From Hahella chejuensis KCTC 2396 (lineage in GTDB: Bacteria > Pseudomonadota > Gammaproteobacteria > Pseudomonadales > Oleiphilaceae): a stretch of 64,000 nucleotides of DNA. The stretch spans positions 2,696,501 through 2,760,500 of the forward strand of contig NC_007645.1 in the NCBI RefSeq assembly GCF_000012985.1, in the 5' to 3' direction. The notes beneath the pieces were generated by a model. It searched no databases. It was not told the origin of the DNA and worked only from the letters and a program-made list of their open reading frames with translations. How positions within the stretch are numbered: position 1 is the stretch's first letter; each line of letters opens with the position of its first letter. A program made the position numbers and the translations under genes. This document shows, piece after piece, positions 42,732 through 50,983 of the stretch.

Positions 42732-42810
42732 ACCGGATCGTCATACGCTCCTTTAACAGGGGCCTGGAAAACGAGTTAAGTAGTAAGTTAGCAAAAGGAA
42801 AAATACGCGC

Positions 42811-44274
42811 GTGGATGTTTATTGCAGATACCATCCCACCCATGGCGCCAACTGGCAGTGCCTGGGGTGCCATGTTCAGCTTTGCGGTAGTTGCGTTCCG
42901 GTAAAGCCGGGCAAGGGCGCCGCTACCTGTCCCTTGTGTCAGCAGGTAATGCGGTATTCCGCGGAAGGCTCCGCGGCGGAGGTCACGCCATTCTGGCAGC
43001 GGCTGAACGACTTCTTCGCCTACCCCATGGCCAAAGACCCCATGATTTTGGTGGTCATCTGCACCCTGGTGCCGCTGGCGCTGGGTAAAGATCTGATATC
43101 TCTGATCATCGCCATCGCCCTGTTTTGCGCCCAGGTCAAATACATGTATAGCGTGATTGAGACCACCTCCAAAGGCGTGTTGAAGCCGCCTGAGCTGTTG
43201 TCCGCTTTCAGCGGCGGCGGCTTGTTGCTGGTTATCCAGCAGACTCTGATTTTCATTGCCTTCGGCGCGCTGATCGTTGTCTCCGGCATATGGGGCGGGT
43301 CTTTTCTGATGGTTCTGGCTATTGCATTTTCCGCCCTGGTGCTGCCCGCCAGCATTATGTTGCTGGCGATTGAAGGCAATGTGGTGGATGCCTTGCATCC
43401 GACGCGTCTGATCGGATTCATCTCCAGCATTGGCTGGCCGTATTTCGTTCTTTATGGCTATCTGCTTCTGCTGTTTCTGGGGCTGGGTGCGGCGCAGGAC
43501 TTTGTGCTGAGCAACTTTTCCCAAACCCTGGGCTTTCCACTAGCGGGTTTTATTTCCAGTTACTTCATGCTGGTGATCTTCAATATGCTGGGGTACCTGT
43601 TGTTTCAGTATCAGCATCGCCTTGGCCTGGCGCCTGATGAAGCTCTTGATGCGCCGCCGCAGAACCCGGAAGCGCTGGCGCAGCGGAATGATAAGCTGGC
43701 GATGGCTGAAATCGACATCAATCTCAAAGAAGGGCGTTATGAGGCGGCGGCGGGGCTGCTGCGCAATCTGTACAAACGCAAACCACATGATCTGGTGGTG
43801 CTGGATCGTCTCTACAAACTGCTGTTGGAGACCAACGCCTGGCCTGAGCTTTTGAAAACGTCAAAGCCTGTCTTGCAGATGTTGGCGGACGCGGGGCGGA
43901 TTCATGAGTTGAAGCTCATGTTGAGAGGGCTCTATGGCCATTTCCCCGACTACACGATCAGCGATGAGACGCTGTTGTATAACGTGGCGCAGAGCCTGTA
44001 CCACTCCGGCGACTACAGGCTGACCTTGAAACTGTTGCAAGGGTTCAATTCCCGATTTCCAGAATCAGCTCACGCTGCTGACGCTATTATCGTCATGGCG
44101 CGAACGCTGGCTAACGGGCTGCACCGGGCGGATAAAGCCAAAGAATATTTGCTCTATGTGCAGAAGCACTACCCGGATCACTCTGCAACGCCGGAAATTC
44201 CTGCATGGATTGAAGCGATGGCGAAGAATGGCAGACTGCCTGAGCCAGTCGCCAAGTTTGGGCTTTCTCAATAA
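42811..44274 (+). CDS. zinc-finger, membrane and TPR protein of unknown function
   Basis: A 487-residue protein from a GTG start with AAGGA upstream. It has three parts. Residues 1-45 form a B-box-like zinc-binding module (CRYHPTHG, CLGCHVQLCGSC, CPLC). Residues about 78-270 hold five or so membrane helices of DUF4013/YIP1-like appearance. Residues about 300-475 are TPR-like helices (LKEGRYEAAAGLLRNLYKRKP, ALYHSGDYRLTLKLLQGFNS). The stop codon overlaps a hairpin shared with the convergent rhomboid gene. Family members of this build are annotated only by domain. A membrane-anchored scaffold is likely, with the substrate unknown. Confidence 0.75.
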   Translation: MDVYCRYHPTHGANWQCLGCHVQLCGSCVPVKPGKGAATCPLCQQVMRYSAEGSAAEVTPFWQRLNDFFAYPMAKDPMILVVICTLVPLALGKDLISLIIAIALFCAQVKYMYSVIETTSKGVLKPPELLSAFSGGGLLLVIQQTLIFIAFGALIVVSGIWGGSFLMVLAIAFSALVLPASIMLLAIEGNVVDALHPTRLIGFISSIGWPYFVLYGYLLLLFLGLGAAQDFVLSNFSQTLGFPLAGFISSYFMLVIFNMLGYLLFQYQHRLGLAPDEALDAPPQNPEALAQRNDKLAMAEIDINLKEGRYEAAAGLLRNLYKRKPHDLVVLDRLYKLLLETNAWPELLKTSKPVLQMLADAGRIHELKLMLRGLYGHFPDYTISDETLLYNVAQSLYHSGDYRLTLKLLQGFNSRFPESAHAADAIIVMARTLANGLHRADKAKEYLLYVQKHYPDHSATPEIPAWIEAMAKNGRLPEPVAKFGLSQ

Positions 44275-44295
44275 GGGCGCGTAATGACGCGCCCT
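44274..44295. terminator. hairpin between convergent genes
   Basis: AGGGCGCGT (44274-44282) pairs perfectly with ACGCGCCCT (44287-44295) around a four-base loop. It starts in the stop codon of the upstream gene. No T run follows, but the stem is very stable. Confidence 0.55.
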
Positions 44296-44310
44296 CTCAT
44301 GACGCTACTC

Positions 44311-45762
44311 TCAACCTTCCAGCTGTCTTAATTCGCGTTCATATTTCTGCGCCTTGACGTCCATTTGCCGCGCTTTGAGAGCTTGAATCAATGTGCGGTA
44401 GCACTCTCGCACCAACTCTGGATTGCCGATGCTTTTCACCACTACGCCGAATACCTGCTCAGCCTCTTTAATCAGGTTGTTGTTGAGGCAGGTGTTCAGG
44501 ATGCGGAAGTGGTATTTGTCTTCCAGGCGGGAGTTCTCTTTGGCGTACTTTTGATACTCGCTCCAGATAAAGTAAGCGTGATTGAAGTCCTGCATCTTCA
44601 AGGCGTGTTCAAGCACTGTAATGGTGAACTGCAGGCTTTCCTGGGAATCCGGTTTCACTTTGTACAAATGGAAGAGCTGTTCCTGAATCCCTATGTGGTC
44701 CGGGTGTTTTTCCCGCAGCGCTTTGAAGCGGTCCCGCGCTCGTGGAAAGTCGACCCGTCCAACGGCGTCCATGGCGCGCGCCAGTTCTTCACGCATGGAT
44801 TGGTCCTGCTCCTCCGGTGAGCGAGCCATTTCCTGTGCGGCTCGCGGCGCAAGTCGATCCAAGGGGAAGATAATGGCGGCGCCCGCCACCAGTCCTGCGG
44901 CGTGAGCGACGTAAGCGACATTAGAGTCGACATAAGTAAAGTATTCGTAAAGTTCTTTGCCCACCCATACCGGCAGCATGATTAACGCTGGTGCGCGGAA
45001 ATAATTGAAGTACACGTAAAGAAAGGCGAAGAAACGGATTTGCTGCAGTCTGTAATGCGCCACATACATGCCCATCAAACCTGACACCGCCCCGGATGCG
45101 CCCACCAGCGGCGTCAGGCTGTCGCCTTCCACCATGCCGAACATAAAGCCTGATACCACGCCGCAGAACAGGTAAGCCATGATATAGAGCGCTGCGCCAA
45201 GAATGCGTTCAATGGCGAATCCAAGTAAAAACAACATGACCATGTTGCCGAAAACATGTCCGAAGCCGCCATGGAGGAATTGATAGGAGAACAGATCGGC
45301 CAGCTCCATTTCTCCAGGGATGAGTCCCATCTGCAAGTGACTGAGCTGGCTCAGGTAGTGTTCCTGGAGGTGGATGCGCTGAGACTTCCAGGTTTCAAAG
45401 GCTTCCGGCTCAATGAATTCCTGTCCGTTCTGCATCAGATAGTTAACAAACTTTCTATCGGTCAGCATGTAGGGGATCAGTTCATTCGCGCGACCCTCAT
45501 TGACGGCTTTGCGCGCCTCCGCCGACAGTTCAAAACGATTATCCTGGCCCAGACCGATGTGGCGTTGCAGATAGTCGGCGAATTCCGGCGCCTCCAGTTT
45601 GACCATTTGATTCTGGTCGTAATAATGGGCTGCATCCTGCCAGATTCGATTATCTTTGCCGCCAAGGTAAAAGAATATGAAGAAATTGATGAAGATCAGC
45701 AGCAGTGTGGCGACGGGGGGCTTGCGCCAGTTGATGGTCTGTTCGGCGGGAATAATCAGCAT
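44311..45762 (-). CDS. rhomboid-family intramembrane serine protease with C-terminal helical domain
   Basis: A 483-residue protein. The catalytic Ser223 lies in GASGAVSG and His287 in AHAAGL, with the supporting HGGFGHVFGN motif at residues 164-173 (His164, His169, Asn173). The first membrane helix (17-33) is separated from the second by an unusually long stretch of about 120 mostly helical residues. After the protease core, residues about 320-483 form a soluble TPR-like helical tail. Rhomboids cut single-span membrane proteins within the bilayer. It is convergent with the zinc-finger/TPR protein. Substrate unknown. Confidence 0.9.
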   Translation of the reverse strand: MLIIPAEQTINWRKPPVATLLLIFINFFIFFYLGGKDNRIWQDAAHYYDQNQMVKLEAPEFADYLQRHIGLGQDNRFELSAEARKAVNEGRANELIPYMLTDRKFVNYLMQNGQEFIEPEAFETWKSQRIHLQEHYLSQLSHLQMGLIPGEMELADLFSYQFLHGGFGHVFGNMVMLFLLGFAIERILGAALYIMAYLFCGVVSGFMFGMVEGDSLTPLVGASGAVSGLMGMYVAHYRLQQIRFFAFLYVYFNYFRAPALIMLPVWVGKELYEYFTYVDSNVAYVAHAAGLVAGAAIIFPLDRLAPRAAQEMARSPEEQDQSMREELARAMDAVGRVDFPRARDRFKALREKHPDHIGIQEQLFHLYKVKPDSQESLQFTITVLEHALKMQDFNHAYFIWSEYQKYAKENSRLEDKYHFRILNTCLNNNLIKEAEQVFGVVVKSIGNPELVRECYRTLIQALKARQMDVKAQKYERELRQLEG

Positions 45763-45846
45763 CTTGGATCTCTAACTACCTACAGGAAAAGCACTGGGAA
45801 TGGATTGAAAATTATTAGGAAATAATTATCGGAGATAAGTGGTAAA

Positions 45847-45863
45847 CGCGCCACTGCGGCGCG
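45847..45863 (-). terminator. possible terminator of riboflavin synthase gene
   Basis: CGCGCC (45847-45852) and GGCGCG (45858-45863) form a hairpin with a five-base loop, 17 bases after the ribE stop on the minus strand. Only three T follow on that strand. Confidence 0.4.
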
Positions 45864-45879
45864 CTTCCGGCGTTGGCGA

Positions 45880-46506
45880 TCAGGCGCCTGCCGTCAACTT
45901 CTCCAAATAACGCGGCAGCAGTCGTTCTAAGCTGTCCACCAGAGTCTGCGTCTGCGGATCAACCTCAATGTTGACCTTGTCCCCCGGTTGTAGGGCGCTG
46001 AAAGTGGTGACGCGCAGCGTTTCCGGTATCAGGTTCACTCTGAATCCCTCTTTATTAACGGCCCCGATGGTCAGACTTGCGCCGTTGACGCCGATAAAGC
46101 CTTTATCGAAGACGTACTTACGCAGCCCGGGTGGCAGTTGAAAATCCAGCGCCACATTGTTCTCCGTGCGCTCGATGTGAGTCAGCACCGCGACATCATG
46201 AATATGCCCAGACATGAGATGGCCGCCAATTTCATCGCCAATCCGCGCGGCATGTTCGAAATTGACTTCATCTCCTTCACTGAGATCGCCAAGGTTGGTC
46301 AGGCGCAATGTCTCCGTCATAAGATCGAATTCAATATAGGTCCCGTCAATGCGCACCGCCGTCAAACAGGTTCCGTTGATGGCGACGCTGGCGCCTGTTT
46401 CTGTCGATGACTGGTCGGTGGGGAATTCAAACTCGTAGGTGTAAAGACCTTCGCGACGTACGGCTTTGTGTAGAGTGGCTTTGCCTTGAACGATTCCTGT
46501 AAACAC
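45880..46506 (-). CDS. ribE: riboflavin synthase alpha chain
   Basis: A 208-residue protein with the internal two-fold repeat of the family: an N-barrel starting (M)FTGIVQG with INGTCLTAV, and a C-barrel with VNGASLTIG. The start was set at GTG 46506 (TTTACAGGAATCG follows, giving the invariant FTGIV), with AAAGGA 11 bases upstream; the ATG at 46569 would add 21 residues that the family lacks. It turns two molecules of 6,7-dimethyl-8-ribityllumazine into riboflavin and a pyrimidine. It stands alone, away from ribD, ribBA and ribH, and no FMN riboswitch was seen upstream. Confidence 0.93.
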   Translation of the reverse strand: MFTGIVQGKATLHKAVRREGLYTYEFEFPTDQSSTETGASVAINGTCLTAVRIDGTYIEFDLMTETLRLTNLGDLSEGDEVNFEHAARIGDEIGGHLMSGHIHDVAVLTHIERTENNVALDFQLPPGLRKYVFDKGFIGVNGASLTIGAVNKEGFRVNLIPETLRVTTFSALQPGDKVNIEVDPQTQTLVDSLERLLPRYLEKLTAGA

Positions 46507-46753
46507 GGTGGACTGATCCTTTCGCTGAGGTAAATGCTTTTTGTGCAGGTGGCCATAATAAGCGCCCATGGGCGTATTTTCTAACTTTTCAGGCTTATTA
46601 CGCAGAGAATTCGAAATTGAAGAGGAGCTCAGCTGCTTGTTATGTCACGGGAAGAAGGCCCATTCGCCAAATATCCAGCTCGAATCTGAAAGCGGGATTC
46701 GGTTCTCATATCTGCAAAATGCGGGTTTTTCTAATGAATTCAGATAACTGGCG

Positions 46754-46779
46754 CGTCTATTGCTAACGTCTATTGCTAA
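46754..46779. repeat. perfect tandem 13-base repeat
   Basis: CGTCTATTGCTAA occurs at 46754-46766 and 46767-46779 without change. Since 13 is not a multiple of three, it also argues that this stretch is not coding and that the next gene starts at 46856, not 46760. Confidence 0.85.
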
Positions 46780-46855
46780 ATGGGTCGATATTGACGAGGT
46801 TTTGACGCTGTGCGCGCTGGTGACCCGTCCACGTTATTACTCTATAGTTTTCGAT

Positions 46856-47800
46856 ATGAAGATACATAACCCTAATGATTTTGAGTTAGATCCCAAGACG
46901 CTGCGGTCATTGGCCCGTGGCGATATGGACCCGGTGCGACGTGCGGTAGAGGAGCACAGGAGCAATACGCTACCCGCCGCCAAGGAGCCTCAGACCACTG
47001 CGAAGTCTCCTGCTAAAACGCCTGTGGCGCCGAAGTCGGACCCACGCGCCAACAAAGATCTGGCTAAGGCGAACCGTAACAGCCCTGCGGCGCCTGTTCA
47101 GACCGCTAAAAAAGCGGAACCGAAAAAGGCGGATGCGGCGGAGAGTGAAGAGGACCGCAAGCGCCAATATCGGGAGACCCTGGCGCAGCGCAACCAACTT
47201 GCTCAGATTCTCCGAGAGTGTGAGGCGCTTGAAGTCATGAATTATGAAGTTCTGGCGATCAAACACTATCCGCAGACGATTGATTTGATCAGCGCCCGGC
47301 GGCGCAGGGATCTCTGGCTCTTGTCGTGCCTGCTCAGTTTCGCTGTGTTTCTGATTGGCTGGCAGGGCGGACTTAACGCCTGGGTCGCCGGCATCGCTTT
47401 TGGTTTCTTCGTCGCCTTATCCGCACTGGCTATTCCACCGTTGCGGCGCATTTTCATTAAGAGCGCAGGATATAGCGAGCTGGTGCGGCAGAGAAAGGAG
47501 CTGGAATTTCGCGCGATCACTCATATCCGTATGCTGGAGGGCGGCAACGGGTTGGCGTATCAATGTCTGATGATGTCTCCCTACCGAAAAAGTCTGTTGG
47601 ACCGACGCTATCGGCGCTTGGTCACTCTGAGCCAACAAGGACAATTGATTAAAGCCATGCGGACGGTCGCCGCAATTCGTCTCTATCTGCAGTACTTGCT
47701 GGAGGCGCAGCAAGCCTTTGAAGTAGCCAAAAATAAGTACATGGAAGCCAGCGCCAAAATAAAAACGGAATTCGCGGACTTGGTGTTGTCTGAGTCTTAA
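46856..47800 (+). CDS. membrane protein of unknown function
   Basis: A 314-residue protein starting at ATG 46856 (MKIHNPNDFELD). A low-complexity Ala/Pro/Lys region covers about residues 45-95, then a charged helix with EEDRKRQYRETLAQRNQLAQ. Two adjacent membrane helices follow near 165-205, and a C-terminal coiled-coil-like region (YLLEAQQAFEVAKNKYMEAS). An upstream in-frame ATG at 46760 would place the tandem 13-base repeat in the coding region and is unlikely. No domain was recognised. Its neighbours, ribE (divergent) and amtB, give no hint of function. Confidence 0.7.
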   Translation: MKIHNPNDFELDPKTLRSLARGDMDPVRRAVEEHRSNTLPAAKEPQTTAKSPAKTPVAPKSDPRANKDLAKANRNSPAAPVQTAKKAEPKKADAAESEEDRKRQYRETLAQRNQLAQILRECEALEVMNYEVLAIKHYPQTIDLISARRRRDLWLLSCLLSFAVFLIGWQGGLNAWVAGIAFGFFVALSALAIPPLRRIFIKSAGYSELVRQRKELEFRAITHIRMLEGGNGLAYQCLMMSPYRKSLLDRRYRRLVTLSQQGQLIKAMRTVAAIRLYLQYLLEAQQAFEVAKNKYMEASAKIKTEFADLVLSES

Positions 47801-48260
47801 TCGCGCCGCTCTTCTGCGCCGGCAGTGATGGGCGCCGCGCATGTCATTCTACCCCCCCTGTCTGTCCCAAGGCTCTCCTTTGCTCTCGACGCATATTTTG
47901 TCCTCTGGCGCCAGGAAGATCATTCCTCCGCGCGTTGTGAGAGAGTCTTGCGGACTTTCTTACGTTCTCATTCGTGCGCCTTTATGGGGCGTCTTTCCAT
48001 TTGTGCCTGACTCTGTCCCATTAAAGGGCGCTAAACGGTTGTGCTGGCTTTAAATTGGTGCGTGATTGGTCTGAAATTTGCTGATTTAGTCGGCGAATTG
48101 TGCCCGGTAAAAGCTCATGACGGCCGCAATTTGGCGAAAAAACAAATTAAAACAATGATTTGCTTAACTTTAAGGCGGATCGGCAATAACAAAATCAATA
48201 GCACTATTTGTGTGCGCATTGCTGAATTGCGCACCATACGAGAGCGTAACAGGAGATGGA
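47801..48260. other. regulatory region upstream of amtB
   Basis: About 460 bases. The left 250 bases contain only weak frames. The right part holds the sigma-54-type promoter at 48066-48082, a TTGGTGC half-site just upstream of it, and an inverted repeat GTGCGCA...TGCGCAC (48212-48234) in the mRNA leader, about 26 bases before the amtB start. Confidence 0.55.
48066..48082 (+). promoter_or_regulatory. sigma-54 (RpoN) promoter of amtB
   Basis: TTGG-TCTGAAAT-TTGCT: the invariant GG (48068-48069) and GC (48080-48081) are exactly ten bases apart, within good TTGG and TTGC surroundings. Transcription would start near 48093, leaving a leader of about 168 bases. RpoN/NtrC control is the known mode for ammonium transporter genes, which makes this match more credible than chance. 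Confidence 0.65.
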
Positions 48261-49472
48261 ATGAACGATACTAACAATGCGGTGGAGACCTTGCTGCAAG
48301 GCGCCGACACCCTGTTTATCCTTTTGGGAGCCATCATGGTGCTGGCGATGCACGCCGGCTTTGCCTTTCTCGAAGTGGGAACCGTGCGCCATAAAAATCA
48401 GGTAAACGCCCTGGTGAAAATTATGACGGACTTCGGCGCTTCCACTTTGGCGTATTTCTTTGTCGGGTATCATATCGCCTATGGGGTCAACTTCTTCGCC
48501 AGCGCCACCGAATTAAGCGTCAACAACGGTTATGAGCTGGTGAAGTTCTTCTTTCTGCTTACTTTCGCGGCGGCGATTCCCGCCATTATTTCCGGCGGCG
48601 TTGCGGAGCGCGCCAAGTTTTATCCTATGCTGGTCGCTGCATCAATCTGTGTGGGTGTGGTGTATCCCTTATTCGAGGGGATGGCCTGGAACGGCGCCTT
48701 TGGTTTCCAGGACTTCTTGCAAGAGCGCTTTGGCGCTCCTTTTCATGACTTCGCGGGCTCCGTGGTGGTTCACGCTGTGGGGGGCTGGATCGCTTTCGCC
48801 GCAGTGTATTTGCTGGGGGTGAGAAATGGTCGCTATCGCAATGGCCAGCTGGTCGCTTTCGCCCCGTCCAACATTCCGTTTCTCGCGTTGGGCGCCTGGA
48901 TACTGACGGTGGGATGGTTTGGTTTCAACGTGATGTCCGCGCAGACGCTTGGCGGCGTCAGTGGGCTTGTTGCGCTCAACAGTTTGATGGCGATGGTGGG
49001 CGGTATCGTCACGTCAATGCTGGTCGGGCGAAAGGACCCCGGATTCATTCACAATGGCCCTTTGGCTGGATTGGTGGCGGTGTGCGCAGGGTCCGATATT
49101 ATGCATCCGGTTGGCGCGCTTATAACTGGCGCAGTGGCGGGAGCGTTATTTGTATTCCTGTTTGAGTACATGCAAAAACGCCTGCGCAAACTGGATGATG
49201 TACTGGGCGTTTGGCCTTTACACGGCGTCTGTGGTTTGTGGGGCGGCGTGGCGGCGGGCATGTTCGGCTTGCAGTCATTCGGCGGCCTTGGCGGCGTCAC
49301 ATTCCTGTCGCAACTGGTTGGCTCGATCACTGGCGCAGCATTAGCATTGATTGGTGGATTTGTGGTCTATGGCGTGGCGAAAAAGCTGTCTGGGCTACGC
49401 TTATCAGAAGAAGAGGAGTACCAGGGAGCGGACTTGGCGATTCACCGCATTGGCGCCAACAGTATGGACTGA
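48261..49472 (+). CDS. amtB: ammonium transporter, Amt family
   Basis: A 403-residue membrane protein with about eleven transmembrane helices. The Amt signature is DFAGSVVVHAVGG (pore His, equivalent to E. coli AmtB His168), with the second pore His in WPLHGVCGLWGG (His318 equivalent); GWFGFNVMSA lies between them. ATG 48261 has AGGAG at the right distance; the upstream in-frame ATG at 48210 lies in the leader hairpin. It imports ammonium under nitrogen limitation. A glnK gene, the usual upstream partner that gates the channel, is absent here. Confidence 0.93.
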   Translation: MNDTNNAVETLLQGADTLFILLGAIMVLAMHAGFAFLEVGTVRHKNQVNALVKIMTDFGASTLAYFFVGYHIAYGVNFFASATELSVNNGYELVKFFFLLTFAAAIPAIISGGVAERAKFYPMLVAASICVGVVYPLFEGMAWNGAFGFQDFLQERFGAPFHDFAGSVVVHAVGGWIAFAAVYLLGVRNGRYRNGQLVAFAPSNIPFLALGAWILTVGWFGFNVMSAQTLGGVSGLVALNSLMAMVGGIVTSMLVGRKDPGFIHNGPLAGLVAVCAGSDIMHPVGALITGAVAGALFVFLFEYMQKRLRKLDDVLGVWPLHGVCGLWGGVAAGMFGLQSFGGLGGVTFLSQLVGSITGAALALIGGFVVYGVAKKLSGLRLSEEEEYQGADLAIHRIGANSMD

Positions 49473-49642
49473 GTTTTCCGATGCCGGTGGGTATGACGCT
49501 GCAAGTCACGCCCGTCGGCGCATAAGGGAACTTCCGACTTTTAATTTATCTACATTCAGCGCAAACTCGATCAGCCTTTCCACTGATCTGGTCCGTTAAA
49601 ATGGCATGTGCAATAATTGCACACTATAAAACGTTATCAGAC

Positions 49643-49671
49643 TTGACATTCCAGCCTATCAAACGTATGTT
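49643..49671 (+). promoter_or_regulatory. sigma-70 promoter of psrA
   Basis: TTGACA (49643-49648), a 17-base spacer, then TATGTT (49666-49671). The -10 element lies inside the first PsrA operator, a layout that gives direct autorepression. Confidence 0.65.
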
Positions 49672-49686
49672 TCAAACACTTGTTTG
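49660..49686. promoter_or_regulatory. double PsrA operator
   Basis: CAAAC-GTAT-GTTTC (49660-49673) and CAAAC-ACTT-GTTTG (49673-49686) share one base. Both fit the PsrA consensus known from Pseudomonas, (G/C)AAAC-N2 to N4-GTTT(G/C). They cover the -10 region and the likely start of transcription, 25 bases before the psrA ATG. Confidence 0.8.
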
Positions 49687-49710
49687 GAGCGGTACGCCAG
49701 AAGAATAAAC

Positions 49711-50382
49711 ATGTCCCAGTCAGATACAGTTGATCGGATTTTAGATGCTGCAGAGCAGTTATTCGCGGAACGAGGATTCTCGGAAACATCACTGCGGCAG
49801 ATAACCAGCAAAGCCAAAGTCAATCTGGCTGCGGTAAACTACCATTTCGGTTCCAAGAACGCGTTGATTCAAGCCGTGTTCGCCCGCTTCATTAATCCAT
49901 TCACCCGCATATTGCGAGATAGACTTCAGGGCGTCGTTGCGGAAAGTCGCAAAGTCGAGCTTGAGGAACTGTTGCAGATCGTCACCTCTTCCGTTATCGA
50001 TATTCCAGCCAGAAACAGCAAGAGCCTGTCAATTTTCATGCGCCTGCTGGGGTTGGCTTACACGCAGTCGCAAGGGCATTTGCGCAAGTATCTGGAGCAA
50101 CAGTACTCCACAGAATTCCGTCTGTTCATGCGCCTGTTAAAAGACGCCACGCCGGAGCTTAATGCAGTGGAGCGTTTCTGGCGTATTCAGTTTATGCTGG
50201 GCGCCACGGCGTTCACCATGTCTTCCTCCGAAGCATTGGGCAGTATTCTTGAGAAAGAATTGGGCGTCAAAACGCCCGTGATCGGCATCGTCAACCAACT
50301 GGTGCCATTTCTGGCCGCAGGCATCAATGCGCCTTCGGATGAGTCGCGCCACACCTCTGCGGAAGCCGCCAGCGCAGGGTAG
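49711..50382 (+). CDS. psrA: TetR-family fatty-acid-responsive regulator PsrA
   Basis: A 223-residue TetR-family protein that matches Pseudomonas PsrA closely: the DNA-binding domain DTVDRILDAAEQLFAERGF and TSLRQITSKAKVNLAAVNYHFGSK (residues 5-52), then LSIFMRLLGLAYTQSQGHLRKYLE in the ligand domain. PsrA senses long-chain fatty acids and controls rpoS and beta-oxidation genes. The start at ATG 49711 matches the PsrA N-terminus (M-x-QS-x-TV). Its own promoter carries two PsrA boxes. Its neighbours nagZ and onward match the P. aeruginosa order; lexA, which precedes psrA there, is replaced by amtB. Confidence 0.93.
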   Translation: MSQSDTVDRILDAAEQLFAERGFSETSLRQITSKAKVNLAAVNYHFGSKNALIQAVFARFINPFTRILRDRLQGVVAESRKVELEELLQIVTSSVIDIPARNSKSLSIFMRLLGLAYTQSQGHLRKYLEQQYSTEFRLFMRLLKDATPELNAVERFWRIQFMLGATAFTMSSSEALGSILEKELGVKTPVIGIVNQLVPFLAAGINAPSDESRHTSAEAASAG

Positions 50383-50456
50383 GTCGGGGGCGGCTGTAAA
50401 CCCGGCGAGGATGTAATATCCTTGGGGGCTGTCGCCAACCAAACACCTGGAGCTTC

Positions 50457-50939
50457 ATGTCGCTTTCTATTGTCATCTCTGTACCATCGCAAACGTTAAC
50501 GCTGCTGGATGCGGGCGAAACGGTGGAAGCCTTTTCTGTTTCCACCGCCAAGGCGGGCGTTGGCGAACGCAATGGCAGCGGACAAACGCCCCGTGGCCAA
50601 CACATCATTCGCGCTAAAATTGGCGCGCAGGCCCCATTAAATGCAGTGTTTCGCGGTCGTCGCTGGACCGGTGAAATTTACTCTCAGGCCCTGGCTGAAA
50701 CCTATCCTGAGCGCGATTGGATTCTCACGCGCATTCTGTGGTTAAGCGGGACGCAAAAAGGCTTCAATCGCGGCGGCGACGTGGATACCATGCGTCGCTA
50801 TATCTATCTGCATGGAACCCCAGACTCCGAGCCCATGGGCGAGCCGCAGTCTCATGGCTGTATTCGAATGCGAAATCAAGATATTATCCGGCTTTTTGAC
50901 CGCGTCGCCCCGGGAACGTCCGTTCTCATCGAAGGCTAA
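50457..50939 (+). CDS. L,D-transpeptidase (YkuD family)
   Basis: A 160-residue protein with the YkuD catalytic motif: His in YLHGTPD near residue 119 and SHGCIRM with the nucleophile Cys near residues 136-142. It has no evident signal peptide or LysM domain, which is odd for a peptidoglycan cross-linking enzyme; many short homologues share this. GGAG precedes the ATG. It lies between psrA and nagZ, a peptidoglycan-recycling gene, and starts 75 bases after psrA, so a role in wall recycling or a cytoplasmic peptide exchange is possible. Confidence 0.85.
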   Translation: MSLSIVISVPSQTLTLLDAGETVEAFSVSTAKAGVGERNGSGQTPRGQHIIRAKIGAQAPLNAVFRGRRWTGEIYSQALAETYPERDWILTRILWLSGTQKGFNRGGDVDTMRRYIYLHGTPDSEPMGEPQSHGCIRMRNQDIIRLFDRVAPGTSVLIEG

Positions 50940-50983
50940 ACTGCGCGCGGCCTGAATCCAAACAGCCTGGTACGCGATTTCTT

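Noticed and set aside
44038-44056. GGTTCAATTCC-like tRNA T-loop
   Set aside because: It lies inside the coding frame of the zinc-finger/TPR protein, and no acceptor, D or anticodon stems can be formed around it.
46570-46753. FMN riboswitch upstream of riboflavin synthase
   Set aside because: None of the conserved RFN-element blocks (such as AGGGGTG-type and its partners) could be found in the gap.
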